Below are positions 24,840 through 32,700 of a stretch of DNA of 64,000 nt, in pieces (the first letter of the stretch is position 1; every line of letters starts with the position of its first letter). Below the pieces are notes generated by a model, which saw only the letters and a program-made list of their open reading frames with translations, was not told the DNA's origin and searched no databases. The DNA is taken from contig DASYBB010000191.1 in the NCBI GenBank assembly GCA_036501025.1, positions 1 to 64,000 on the forward strand, in the 5' to 3' direction. The stretch comes from DASUBV01 sp036501025. Its GTDB lineage: Bacteria; Actinomycetota; Actinomycetes; Streptosporangiales; Streptosporangiaceae. Made by a program: the position numbers and the translations under genes.

Positions 24840-25479
24840 CCCGCAGGTAGCTGAGCACGGCCAGCACCCGCCGGTGGCTGCGGTCGTCGGGCGGCAGCTC
24901 GAGCTTGCCGAGAATGCTGGCGACGTGTTTCTCCACCGCGCCGACCGAGACCAGCAGGGTCTCGGCGATGCTGTTGTTGGAGTGGCCTTCGGCGATCAGC
25001 GACAGCACCTCGCGCTCGCGGGCCGTCAGCCGCGATACCGGGCCGCCGGCCCGGCCCCGGGCGAGTAGCTGCCGGACCACCTCTGGGTCCAGGGCGGTCC
25101 CGCCGTCGGCTACCCGGCGCAGGCTGGCGGTGAACTCGGCCACGTCAGCTACCCGGTCCTTGAGCAGGTATCCGGTGCCGCGGGTGTCACCGGCCAGCAG
25201 CTCCGTGGCATAACGTTCCTCGACGTACTGCGAGAGGACTACCAGGCCTATCTCAGGCCAGCGGGAGCGGATCTCCAGCGCGGCGCGCAGGCCTTCGTCG
25301 GTGTGCGTCGGCGGCATCCGCACGTCCACGATGGCCAGGTCAGGCTGCAGCGCGTCCACCGCGCTGATCAGCTGGACCGCATCGGGCACCGCCGCGACAA
25401 CGTCGATGGAGTCGTCGCGCAGCAGCGCGGAGATGCCTTCCCGGAGCAGCACGTTGTCCTCGGCGATCACGACCCGCAC
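24829..25479 (-). CDS. NarL/LuxR-family response regulator
   Basis: 216 residues. Receiver domain: VVIAEDNVLLREG with the acidic pair at Glu6/Asp7, phospho-acceptor Asp in LAIVDVRMPP (about residue 51) and the Lys in YLLKDRV (about 107). The C-terminal LuxR helix-turn-helix is SRLTAREREVLSLIAEGHSN followed by VSVGAVEKHVASILGKL. Activated by phosphate from the overlapping histidine kinase. Its operon is divergent from the ABC ATPase gene, the usual target of such pairs. Confidence 0.9.
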   Translation of the reverse strand: MRVVIAEDNVLLREGISALLRDDSIDVVAAVPDAVQLISAVDALQPDLAIVDVRMPPTHTDEGLRAALEIRSRWPEIGLVVLSQYVEERYATELLAGDTRGTGYLLKDRVADVAEFTASLRRVADGGTALDPEVVRQLLARGRAGGPVSRLTAREREVLSLIAEGHSNNSIAETLLVSVGAVEKHVASILGKLELPPDDRSHRRVLAVLSYLRDEK

Positions 25480-26765
25480 GGGATCACCGCCGTCACCGTC
25501 GTCGGCCCGCCTGGCGGGCTGTCCACCGAGAGACCCCCGTCCACCGCGGTCAGCCGCCCGGCCATGCCCGCCAGCCCGCCGCCGGGCGTGACCATGGCAC
25601 CGCCCCGCCCGTCGTCTGTTACCTGCACTACCAGATCCCCGGTCTCGTCAGTGATACGAAGCGCCGCCTGGCTCGCGGATGCGTGCTTGGCCAGGTTAGC
25701 GATGGCCTCGGCTGCGGTGAAGTACGCGGCCGCCTCCTGGCTGCGGCCGGGCCGCCGGCTCAGCCGGACCGAGACCGTTACCGGCACTGCAGACCCGGCC
25801 ACCAGCGCGGACAGCGCCGCATCGAGTCCGCGCTCGTCCAGGATGGCGGGGTGAATGCCGCGGGCGATGCTGCGCAGGTCGGCTATCGCTCCCTTGGCGT
25901 CTACATGGGCCAGCCGGAGCAGCTCGTCGGCGGCCGACGGGTCCCGGTCGAGCCGGGCCCTGGCCCGGTCGATCTGCATCGCCAGCGACACCAGCCGCGG
26001 CTGGACCCCGTCGTGCAGGTCCCGCTCGATCCGGTGCCGCTCGATGTCCCCCGCGTCGATCGCCTGCGCCCGCGACTGGGCCAGCCGGTCTACCTCGGCG
26101 GCCAGGATCTCCGCCCGGTCCGGCCCAAGCATCCGCTGGCCGAGCGCCGCATCCAGCCGGGTCAGCGCCCGGACGGATGGCGGGATCAGCAGCAGCACGG
26201 CGAACCCGGTCAGCGCCGCGACCACCTCAGCGCCGGTGCTCAGGACGCCGTGCCCGAAGAGCCAGCTGGTGAAGGCGGGCGCAGTCGGCTGCCGCCGCAG
26301 CGGGACGACGAACAGCAGCCCGATGACCGTCCACCAGCACACCATCAGCACGAAGGCCGCCGCCGCGCAGGCCGGGAGCCGGACGACCTGATAGGCAGCC
26401 AGCCGCCATGCGGCCGGGCTGCGCCGCCAGCTGCGCTGGGCCGCTATCAGCGGCTGGCCGGGCAGCCGCTCCGGCAGCAGCGCGGGCGCGATCTCCTGCC
26501 CGTACGAGAGGCTGATGCGGCGCCGGTCGGCCCTGGCCAGCCGCGCCCCCAGCCGGAGCGCCGCCGCCAGCAAGATCGCTCCCACTGCGACGACCCAGCT
26601 CAGCGCGGCTGCCAGGACCACCGAGACGACGACCGCGGAGCAGAAGAAGGCCCCGGTCAGCAGCGAAACGGCCAGGGCAGCCGTAAGCCGCCAGGTGCCC
26701 GGCGAGACCGGGCCGGCCAGCACCCCGGCGACCGGCCGCAGCCCACGCGCAGCGGGCCAGCTCAC
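25467..26765 (-). CDS. Sensor histidine kinase (NarL-partner, HPK7-like)
   Basis: About 433 residues. Two pairs of membrane segments in the N-terminal half are followed by the dimerisation/phospho-acceptor motif IERDLHDGVQPRLVSLAMQI (His in DLHDG) and the ATPase domain with AAEAIANLAKHASASQ (N box) and DDGRGGA...GGGLAGMAGRL (G boxes). Partner of the regulator gene, which it overlaps by 13 bases. GTG 26765 is the likely start; longer readings run into the divergent ABC gene region. The stimulus is unknown, possibly membrane stress or a peptide. Confidence 0.85.
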   Translation of the reverse strand: MSWPAARGLRPVAGVLAGPVSPGTWRLTAALAVSLLTGAFFCSAVVVSVVLAAALSWVVAVGAILLAAALRLGARLARADRRRISLSYGQEIAPALLPERLPGQPLIAAQRSWRRSPAAWRLAAYQVVRLPACAAAAFVLMVCWWTVIGLLFVVPLRRQPTAPAFTSWLFGHGVLSTGAEVVAALTGFAVLLLIPPSVRALTRLDAALGQRMLGPDRAEILAAEVDRLAQSRAQAIDAGDIERHRIERDLHDGVQPRLVSLAMQIDRARARLDRDPSAADELLRLAHVDAKGAIADLRSIARGIHPAILDERGLDAALSALVAGSAVPVTVSVRLSRRPGRSQEAAAYFTAAEAIANLAKHASASQAALRITDETGDLVVQVTDDGRGGAMVTPGGGLAGMAGRLTAVDGGLSVDSPPGGPTTVTAVIPCGS

Positions 26766-26880
26766 CGCGACGGGACGCTGGGCCAGGAAGGGTGCATGAT
26801 CCCAGCCTAAGAAGGCCGCGCTGGCCTGGTAATCCTGCCCTCCCCGGGCTCGTACTGGGGCTAGCCCTACCCCGGTTCGG

Positions 26881-27741
26881 GTGGCTGCCGCAATGCCACG
26901 GGCAGCCCTTCGACCGCAGGCTGGAAGGCATGCAACCGACAACCGCCTTCCCCATCCCAGCGCCCGGGCCGGCGTCGCCGCCCGCGACCCCGACAACGGC
27001 CAGCCGTCCCCGGCTCCCGAGCCGGTCGTCCTGGACCGCGTCTGCCGCCGCTACGGCCGCGGAGGCCGCCAGGTGCAGGCGCTCAGCGACGTGACGGTGA
27101 GGTTTGCCGGCGGCACCGTTACCTGTGCCGCCGGCACGTCCGGCTCGGGCAAGTCCACGCTGCTGCAGTGCGCCGCCGGCCTGGACAAGCCGACCTCGGG
27201 AACCGTCCGGATCGGCGGGACTGACCTGTCCGGTCTCAGCCGCCGCAAGCTCTCGGTGCTGCGCCGCCGCCAGGTCGGGTTCGTGTTCCAGTCGCTGAAC
27301 CTGGTGCTGACCCTGACGACCGCGGAGAACATCGCGCTGCCGCTGCGCCTGGACGGCCGCCGGGTCCGCAAGGACGCCGTGGCCCGCCTCGGCGCGGCCG
27401 TCGGGATCGGCGCGCAGCTCGGCCGTCTCCCGCACACGTTGTCGGGCGGCCAGCAGCAGCGTGCCGCCATCGCCCGGGCTCTCATTGCCAGCCCGGACGT
27501 CATCTTCGCCGACGAGCCGACGGCCGCGCTCGACGTGGTCTCGGCCGAAGGCATCCTCGGCCTGCTGCGGCAGGCGGCCAGCGATCCGCGGCGGGCCGTG
27601 GTGATCGTCACGCACGACCCGTTCGTCGCCAGCCAGGCCGACCGGGTGCTCGTCCTGGGCGGCGGCCGGATTGTCACCGACCTGGCTGCACCCGATGCCG
27701 CGACCAACGACGACATCCTGCGCAGGCCGGGGGCCCGATGA
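26881..27741 (+). CDS. ABC transporter ATP-binding protein (MacB/LolD type)
   Basis: 286 residues. Walker A GTSGSGKST, Q-loop region VGFVFQSLNLV, signature LSGGQQQR, Walker B VIFADEPTAAL and the switch His in VIVTHD are all intact. It is of the MacB/LolD/FtsX-associated class, which normally is followed by a large FtsX-like permease. That permease is missing here: the stop codon overlaps (ATGA) the start of an unrelated four-TM protein. Start at GTG 26881 or ATG 26893; the first 50 residues look unstructured. Confidence 0.85.
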   Translation: MAAAMPRAALRPQAGRHATDNRLPHPSARAGVAARDPDNGQPSPAPEPVVLDRVCRRYGRGGRQVQALSDVTVRFAGGTVTCAAGTSGSGKSTLLQCAAGLDKPTSGTVRIGGTDLSGLSRRKLSVLRRRQVGFVFQSLNLVLTLTTAENIALPLRLDGRRVRKDAVARLGAAVGIGAQLGRLPHTLSGGQQQRAAIARALIASPDVIFADEPTAALDVVSAEGILGLLRQAASDPRRAVVIVTHDPFVASQADRVLVLGGGRIVTDLAAPDAATNDDILRRPGAR

Positions 27742-28202
27742 TCCTCATCACAAACCAGTCTTACAACACCCATCCACGGTTCCCCGCTGTTCGCGCTACC
27801 CACCGATTGCCCGCCGAGTGGCGTCAGCTCTTGGTGCTCATGCTCACCGGCGGCGGCTTGGCGATGATTCCGTGGCTCGCGGTGCTTGCCAACTTTCTGC
27901 CCAAGACAACCACTGTGCCGCACTGGAACGTCGTTTGGGTCGGGCTCGACGCTCTGGAGGCCATTGGCCTTCTCGCCACCGGCCAGCTCATCGCGCGCGG
28001 GGACCGGCGATATGCCATCACCGCGACGCTGACCGGCACAGCGCTGCTAATCGATGTCTGGTTTGACATCCTTACTTCGGCATCCAGGAGCGAGCTGCTG
28101 ACGGCTATAGCGATGGCAGCCGTGCTCGAAGCGCCGCTGTCGGGCCTTTGCTTCTTTCTCGCCCTGCGCGCGATTCCCGGACCCGGCCATGCCCGAACGT
28201 GA
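27738..28202 (+). CDS. Four-TM membrane protein of unknown function
   Basis: 154 residues with four hydrophobic segments (about 30-52, 65-85, 93-113 and 120-146) and short loops. No motif recognised. Its start overlaps the stop of the ABC ATPase gene (ATGA). Its codons are clearly less GC-rich than that gene, so the join may mark a recombination point where a permease was replaced. Confidence 0.55.
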   Translation: MILITNQSYNTHPRFPAVRATHRLPAEWRQLLVLMLTGGGLAMIPWLAVLANFLPKTTTVPHWNVVWVGLDALEAIGLLATGQLIARGDRRYAITATLTGTALLIDVWFDILTSASRSELLTAIAMAAVLEAPLSGLCFFLALRAIPGPGHART

Positions 28203-28252
28203 GCCGACCAGGCGGGATCAAACTCGGTCACCATGAAACTGGAGATTACATC

Positions 28253-28915
28253 TTGCCTTTGCATCTAAATACCTCACGCTCCCGCTGGCTCGTGGCGGGG
28301 GCTGTGGGCGCCGCCGCCGCAGCCATGTATTTCGGCGACGAGGCCCCGTACCCATACCCCCAGCACCTGCTGCTTGATCTGCCGCTGCCCTTCCTCACCT
28401 CACACTCCCTCGATCGGATCCTTCAGCCGCAGCCCGGCGAGCGGATACTGGAGATTGGTCCCGGCACGGGGCTCCAGACCCTGCACGTCGCGCCGAAGCT
28501 TGGCCCTGCGGGCCAGCTTGACATCGTCGATATCCAGAAGGAAATGCTGGGCCACGTGATGCGCCAGGCGCGGCGTAAGGAACTCACTACGATTTCGCCG
28601 AGCCTAAGCGACGCACGCAACTTGCCATTCGGCGACAACCTCTTTGACGCGGTTTACCTCGTGACCGCGCTAGGCGAGATCCCCGAGCCAGAACTCGTCA
28701 TCGCCGAGGCGGCGCGCGTGATCAAGCCATCGGGGCGACTGGTCGTCGGCGAGTTCTTCGATCGGCACTGGATCCCGTTCAGCAGGCTTCGCCGAATGGC
28801 TGCAGAATCAGGCTTTCAAATCGACGACTGGTCCGGGCCTACGCTTGCCTATATGGCGCGCTTCCGGCCCATCGAGCGCGATGCCCCACTCGCTCAATCC
28901 ACTTTCGTTCAGTGA
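28253..28915 (+). CDS. Class I SAM-dependent methyltransferase, membrane-anchored
   Basis: 220 residues. An N-terminal hydrophobic stretch (WLVAGAVGAAAAAMYFG, about 10-27) precedes the methyltransferase core: RILEIGPGTGLQTLHVAPKL (SAM loop), IVDIQKEMLGHVMRQA, DARNLPFGDNLFDAVYLVTA and a UbiE-like VIKPSGRLVVGEFF. Substrate unknown; a quinone or lipid-like acceptor would suit the membrane segment. TTG 28253 is favoured by GGAG at 28241-28244. The gene ends 4 bases before the inverted repeat of the right IS1380 copy. Confidence 0.75.
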   Translation: MPLHLNTSRSRWLVAGAVGAAAAAMYFGDEAPYPYPQHLLLDLPLPFLTSHSLDRILQPQPGERILEIGPGTGLQTLHVAPKLGPAGQLDIVDIQKEMLGHVMRQARRKELTTISPSLSDARNLPFGDNLFDAVYLVTALGEIPEPELVIAEAARVIKPSGRLVVGEFFDRHWIPFSRLRRMAAESGFQIDDWSGPTLAYMARFRPIERDAPLAQSTFVQ

Positions 28916-28919
28916 GCGG

Positions 28920-28940
28920 TCTGACCCGAATCCGCGAGTA
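28920..28940. repeat. IS1380-type left terminal inverted repeat
   Basis: Exact 21-base inverted complement of 24485-24505, placed 104 bases upstream of the transposase start codon (GTG 29044). Confidence 0.75.
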
Positions 28941-29043
28941 AGTCAGTGACACGGCGCTGCAAATGGCGATAGGTACCGCTCTGACCTGGGATGATGTTGA
29001 TTGCTGAAGTCAATGTCATCGCAAGCGGAGAGGTATCTATCTG

Positions 29044-29379
29044 GTGAACAGGATACGGCGTGGGAAGCGGGGACGCCGTCAGGTGGCTGTCGGCGTGCCA
29101 GATCGGGCGCTGACGCCGAACGCGGGGCTGGCGGCGGTCACCGGGCTGTGTGACCGGCTGGGCGTGATCGGGGCGCTGGATGCGGCGGTGGGGCCGGTGA
29201 ATCAGCGGGACCGCGGGTTCGGGGCCGCGCAGCAGCTCACGCCGGTGCCGGGATTGCCGTCGACCACGGCGGCGGGACTGGCCCGCCGGATCACCGCCGG
29301 GCAGTGGCTCGCGGTGGAGACGGGGCTGGCTGCGGTCACGGAGCGGATGCTGGCGCCTGGACGAGAAGTGGATCAGTGA
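29044..29379 (+). pseudogene. IS1380-family transposase N-terminal fragment
   Basis: 111 residues: LTPNAGLAAVTGLCDRLGVI is the IS1380 N-terminal block, followed by a deletion after FGAAQ and then STTAAGLARRITAGQWLAVE and TGLAAVTERMLA. The frame ends in unrelated residues (PGREVDQ). The left-copy fragment resumes only a few codons after this point (LPEPRAAALTEG), so together the two remnants nearly complete one transposase. Confidence 0.65.
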
Positions 29380-29466
29380 GCCAACAGAAGAGGCGCAGAA
29401 TGGCGTGCCAGAGGACGTGAAGTTCCGGCGCCGGTTCATCTGGCGGCAGTGAACGGCAGCATTCCC

Positions 29467-29512
29467 CTTTGGGAGCAGGAGGCCGCGAGCTCGAATCTCG
29501 CCATCCCGACCA
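29467..29512. repeat. att-like copy of the tRNA-Pro 3' part (right end of island)
   Basis: 46 bases matching 22999-23044 of tRNA-Pro with a single T-to-C difference in the T loop, through the encoded CCA. It defines the far boundary of a 6.5-kb island that begins at tRNA-Pro. Confidence 0.85.
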
Positions 29513-29632
29513 CCACTGCCCCAGTCGGCAGCCTTGACCTTAGCCGACCGTGGCCCCCGCGACTGTGATCGGCGTCGTCAGGCACCGGCGATCCTCGCGC
29601 GACCGCTGACTACGCCGGGCGGCAGGACTGGG

Positions 29633-30502
29633 TTACGGGCCATCCGGTCGGCGCATCACGGCGTCGAGCGGCGGCCACGGCGGGCCCAGTCGCAGGGCGC
29701 TGAGGAGCAGGCGAGCTGCTCGCGGCCTATCCGGGAACTGGTCGAACTGATCAAAGCGCCATGCGGCGACCATGGCCAGTACCATGCCGCGGCACTCACC
29801 GAGAAGGTCTTCATCAGCGGCGGCATAGCGCTGGCTCGCAGCTTCGGGGACATGGGCGACGTCGAATTCGACGGGCCCGCGGCAGCACGTCTCGAAATCA
29901 ATGAACAACAGTCCGGACTGCGTGCTGAGCACGTTGCCCGGGTGCGGTTCGCCGTGCAGGAGCTGCTCGGCCGCGCCGCGGTCGGCGATCGCCTTTCTGC
30001 GGCGCCGTAGCGAGGTGATGAGCAGCTCCCGGTCCGCATCGGCAAGATCCGGAGTGAGGTCGCTGTTCTCCACCAGGCACTGAGCCTCTTCCACCCGGTC
30101 GGTGAAGTGCGGCGTCCTGACATCGAGCTGGCGCATGCCGGCATGCAGTCGCTCCAGCGCATCCGCGTAGTCGGCCGGTGAGATCTCCCCGCGCCGGGCA
30201 GGCTCGTAGTAGGTCCACAGCGTGACGACGAAGCCATCATGCTCGTAGACGCGCGGATCTGCGCGGGGGTCCAGGGCCGCCACCGGGCTCCCGGTTTCGG
30301 CCAGCCGCTGGGCCAGCTCAATCTCGAACTGTGCGACCTGGTGGGCTGCTGGCGCGATGCGGGCCGCGATGTCGCAAGGCAGCAGGCGCACCGTCAGCTT
30401 GTTGGAATCGTGGAGAACGATCGCGTCATCGACGGGCAGGCCGAGCGCGGAGACGATCGACCTGGCCGCCGCCAGCGCGCGCCGGATCTCAGCTGGCTGC
30501 AT
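29633..30502 (-). CDS. APH-fold phosphotransferase family protein
   Basis: 289 residues with the APH fold: LTVRLLPCDIAARI in the N-lobe, LLHGEPHPGNVL as catalytic loop (HGExHxxN, Glu replacing the usual Asp) and LLFIDFETCCRGPVEFD as metal-binding segment. The Glu for the catalytic base is shared by a known actinobacterial subgroup of unknown substrate. It lies just outside the tRNA-Pro island. ATG 30502. Confidence 0.78.
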   Translation of the reverse strand: MQPAEIRRALAAARSIVSALGLPVDDAIVLHDSNKLTVRLLPCDIAARIAPAAHQVAQFEIELAQRLAETGSPVAALDPRADPRVYEHDGFVVTLWTYYEPARRGEISPADYADALERLHAGMRQLDVRTPHFTDRVEEAQCLVENSDLTPDLADADRELLITSLRRRRKAIADRGAAEQLLHGEPHPGNVLSTQSGLLFIDFETCCRGPVEFDVAHVPEAASQRYAAADEDLLGECRGMVLAMVAAWRFDQFDQFPDRPRAARLLLSALRLGPPWPPLDAVMRRPDGP

Positions 30503-30544
30503 CCAGCTGATCTTCTCACCACTGCCGCCCGAACGCCGCCTGGG

Positions 30545-30814
30545 TCAGTGGGTCGCGCACAGCGGCCGGTAGTGGGCCAGGTCGGTGGAGTAGGACCGGC
30601 CGGTGTGCGGGTCGCGCCGCTCATCCGGGTCGAGCCCGTCATAGCCGAGGTGGGTAGCCGGCTGGCTGCACACGGCGCATGACCGGATCGTGGCGCTGAC
30701 GCCCGTGGCGCCATCGGGTCCGTCCCGCCGCAGCCGGATCATGATCATGATCACGAACACGCCGACGTGGAGTAGCGTCACCAGAATGACGAGGGTGGTC
30801 AGACTGCCGTTCAC
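30545..30814 (-). CDS. Small membrane protein with Cys/His tail
   Basis: 89 residues: one membrane segment (about residues 6-27) and a cytoplasmic tail with CAVCSQPATH and PLCATH, two Cys/His clusters that could bind one zinc. GTG 30814 has a strong GGAGGGAG site. Function unknown; a single-gene unit divergent from the SnoaL-like gene. Confidence 0.6.
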   Translation of the reverse strand: MNGSLTTLVILVTLLHVGVFVIMIMIRLRRDGPDGATGVSATIRSCAVCSQPATHLGYDGLDPDERRDPHTGRSYSTDLAHYRPLCATH

Positions 30815-30900
30815 TTCGCTCTCCCTCCCTGCCTGGTGCCAACCCGCGCCCGCGGCCGTTTCGTCCGCCGGCCGGGCGCGATCTACGTCACAGGACACCC

Positions 30901-31284
30901 GTGACCGATGCCCGTGACGTCGCGGAAGTGCTCGCACTCGAGCGCGAACTGCAGACCCCCGAATGCCGGCGTGACCGGGCCCGGGTCATGGCGCTGCTGG
31001 CCGACGACTTCATCGAGGTCGGAGCCTCCGGCCGGGTCTGGGACCGCGCCCGCACCCTGGACCTCCTCGGCGCCGAGTCCCCGGCCGGCGCCGAGTCCCC
31101 CACCGCGGTCATCGAGGTCCGCGATCTCACCGGCCGGATCATCGCCGACGGGCTCGTCATGGCCCACTGGGACTCGGCTCGCGGCGGGCGGCGAGCGCGC
31201 CGCACGTCGCTGTGGCGGCGCGACGCCGCCGGCTGGCGGCTGGTGCATCACCAGGGCACGCTGCTGCCCGAGCCCGTGCCCTAG
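30901..31284 (+). CDS. SnoaL/DUF4440-like (NTF2-fold) protein
   Basis: 127 residues. The N-terminal helix (VLALERELQTPECRRDRARV), LLADDFIEVGASGRVWDR, VIEVRDLTGRIIADGLVMAH and the terminal strand WRLVHHQGTLL follow the NTF2-like DUF4440 pattern. Such proteins bind or isomerise small ligands, or serve as accessory domains; the ligand is unknown. GTG 30901. Confidence 0.72.
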   Translation: MTDARDVAEVLALERELQTPECRRDRARVMALLADDFIEVGASGRVWDRARTLDLLGAESPAGAESPTAVIEVRDLTGRIIADGLVMAHWDSARGGRRARRTSLWRRDAAGWRLVHHQGTLLPEPVP

Positions 31285-31327
31285 CCGCATCCCGCCGGGC
31301 CGGGCCCCGCCGCTACACTCACCGCCC

Positions 31328-31867
31328 ATGACCGAAGTGGACGAGCAGGGCCGCCCCGAACCTCCGCTGACGGGCGACGAGACCGCCATCCTGCTGGGCT
31401 TCCTGGACTTCCACCGCGCGACCCTGGACTGGAAGTGCGCGGGGCTGGACGCGGCCGGCCTGGCGGCGACGGTCGGCGCCTCGTCGATGACGCTCGGCGG
31501 CATGCTCAAGCACCTGGCCTACGTCGAGGACCTGTGGTTTTCCCGGATCCTGGCCAGCCGGGACTGGCCGCCGCCGTGGGACGCGGTGGACTGGAAGGCC
31601 GACTCGGACTGGGACTGGCACTCGGCCGCGCAGGACAGCCCCGGGCAGCTGAGCGCCCTCTGGCAGGAGGCCGTGGCCCGTTCCCGCACCGCGGCCACGG
31701 AGGCGCTGGCCGGCGGCGGGCTGGGCCAGCTGGCCCAGCGGGCGCTCCCCGACGGCAGCGTGCCGAGCCTGTGCTGGATCCTCGTCCACATGGTCGAGGA
31801 GTACTCGCGGCACAACGGCCACGCCGACCTCATCCGGGAGTCGCTGGACGGGCTCACCGGCGAGTAA
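31328..31867 (+). CDS. DinB family (DUF664) protein
   Basis: 179 residues, intact. Four-helix DinB fold with the metal-binding His residues in LGGMLKHLAYVEDLWF and MVEEYSRHNGHADLIRE (the last with the double-His H-N-G-H motif). DUF664 proteins are putative thiol-linked transferases with a divalent metal. It is the only intact one of three DUF664 genes in a row; the next two are broken. ATG 31328. Confidence 0.8.
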   Translation: MTEVDEQGRPEPPLTGDETAILLGFLDFHRATLDWKCAGLDAAGLAATVGASSMTLGGMLKHLAYVEDLWFSRILASRDWPPPWDAVDWKADSDWDWHSAAQDSPGQLSALWQEAVARSRTAATEALAGGGLGQLAQRALPDGSVPSLCWILVHMVEEYSRHNGHADLIRESLDGLTGE

Positions 31868-31919
31868 CCGGCCGAAAACCCGTGGCGGCACCCGGACCGG
31901 GTCCGGGATGCTCGTGCCC

Positions 31920-32338
31920 ATGCCTGACCTCAGCGACCAAGACGAGCACCTGCCCGCCCGGCAGTTCGGGTGGTGGGACATGTTCGTCAGCCCCGAGGAC
32001 GACCCGCGCGCGTCGGACGGACGGTTCCAGGGCGAGCGGGCCACCCTGGTCGGCTACCTGCGCGACCACGTCCGGACCTGGCCTTCAACGGCGCGGTCGC
32101 CGATCCGGCCCTGGTCACACAGGCCTGGGCCAACTGGCGCGCTGAGGTCGAGTTCGCCGAGCGGTTCGCGGAAAGCGCGCCGGACCTCGGCCTGAGCCGC
32201 CCGCACGACGGCGGGACGGGAAACCCGAGCCCGGTCAGCCTGCGCGAGGTGCTGGTGCACATGATCGAGGAGTACGCCCGGCACAACGGCCACGCGGACC
32301 TGCTGCGCGAGCGGATCGACGGCCGGATCGGCCAGTAG
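31920..32338 (+). pseudogene. DinB/DUF664 protein gene with internal deletion and frameshift
   Basis: The first frame gives a credible start (MPDLSDQDEHLPARQFGWWD to VGYLRDHVRTW, then shifts into low-complexity text). From about 32090 a different frame gives FNGAVADPALVTQAWANWRA, FAERFAESAPDLGL and LREVLVHMIEEYARHNGHAD. The family's middle third, including the first metal His, is missing. One event of about 70 codons plus a frame change at about 32085 explains both. Not functional. Confidence 0.75.
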
Positions 32339-32365
32339 CGGGCGGGGCTAGCCGCAGGCGGCCGC

Positions 32366-32700
32366 CTACTCGCCGGTGGCGCCGTCGATGGGCTGCCGGA
32401 TGAGGTCGGCATGCCCGTTATGCCGCGCGTACTCCTGAATGACCTTCACCAGGTTCCACCGCACGGAACGGCCGTTGCCGGGCGCGGCATCCTCCCATGC
32501 CCCGGCGGCCGCCAGGAGCCGGTCCGCGTGCGCCCGCTTCCCGTGCCACCGGTCGATCGACGCCGCGCTCAGGTCCGGCGTGAGGCCGACGATGTCCCCG
32601 TCCGGCGCCGCGTCGGTGCCGTAGATCAGCCGCAGCTCGCCGCCCCCAGCGCGCACCAGGTAGACCCGCTCCATCTCGGTCAGGTGGCTCGCTATGCTCG
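32366..32700 (-). pseudogene. C-terminal remnant of a DinB/DUF664 gene
   Basis: Without any start codon, the minus frame reads ASHLTEMERVYLVRAGGGEL and later LVKVIQEYARHNGHADLIRQ to PIDGATGE, the second two thirds of a DUF664 protein with the last metal-binding H-N-G-H. Upstream the frame passes into G/C-rich repetitive text overlapping the end of the K+ channel gene. The N-terminal helix is lost. Third member of the DinB group here, and on the opposite strand. Confidence 0.7.

Larger units (their letters stand above)
28920..29379 (+). mobile_element. IS1380-type element, right copy, 3'-truncated
   Basis: Starts with the left terminal repeat (28920-28940), followed by a 103-base leader and the first third of a transposase. 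Everything after the N-terminal part, including the catalytic residues and the right repeat, is missing. Same orientation as the left copy at 23286-24505. Confidence 0.65.

Noticed and set aside
29395..29449. Short plus-strand tail reading VPEDVKFRRRFIWRQ-stop beside the right att copy
   Set aside because: It looks like a protein C-terminus but is too short to assign to any family, and it has no start or upstream homology.
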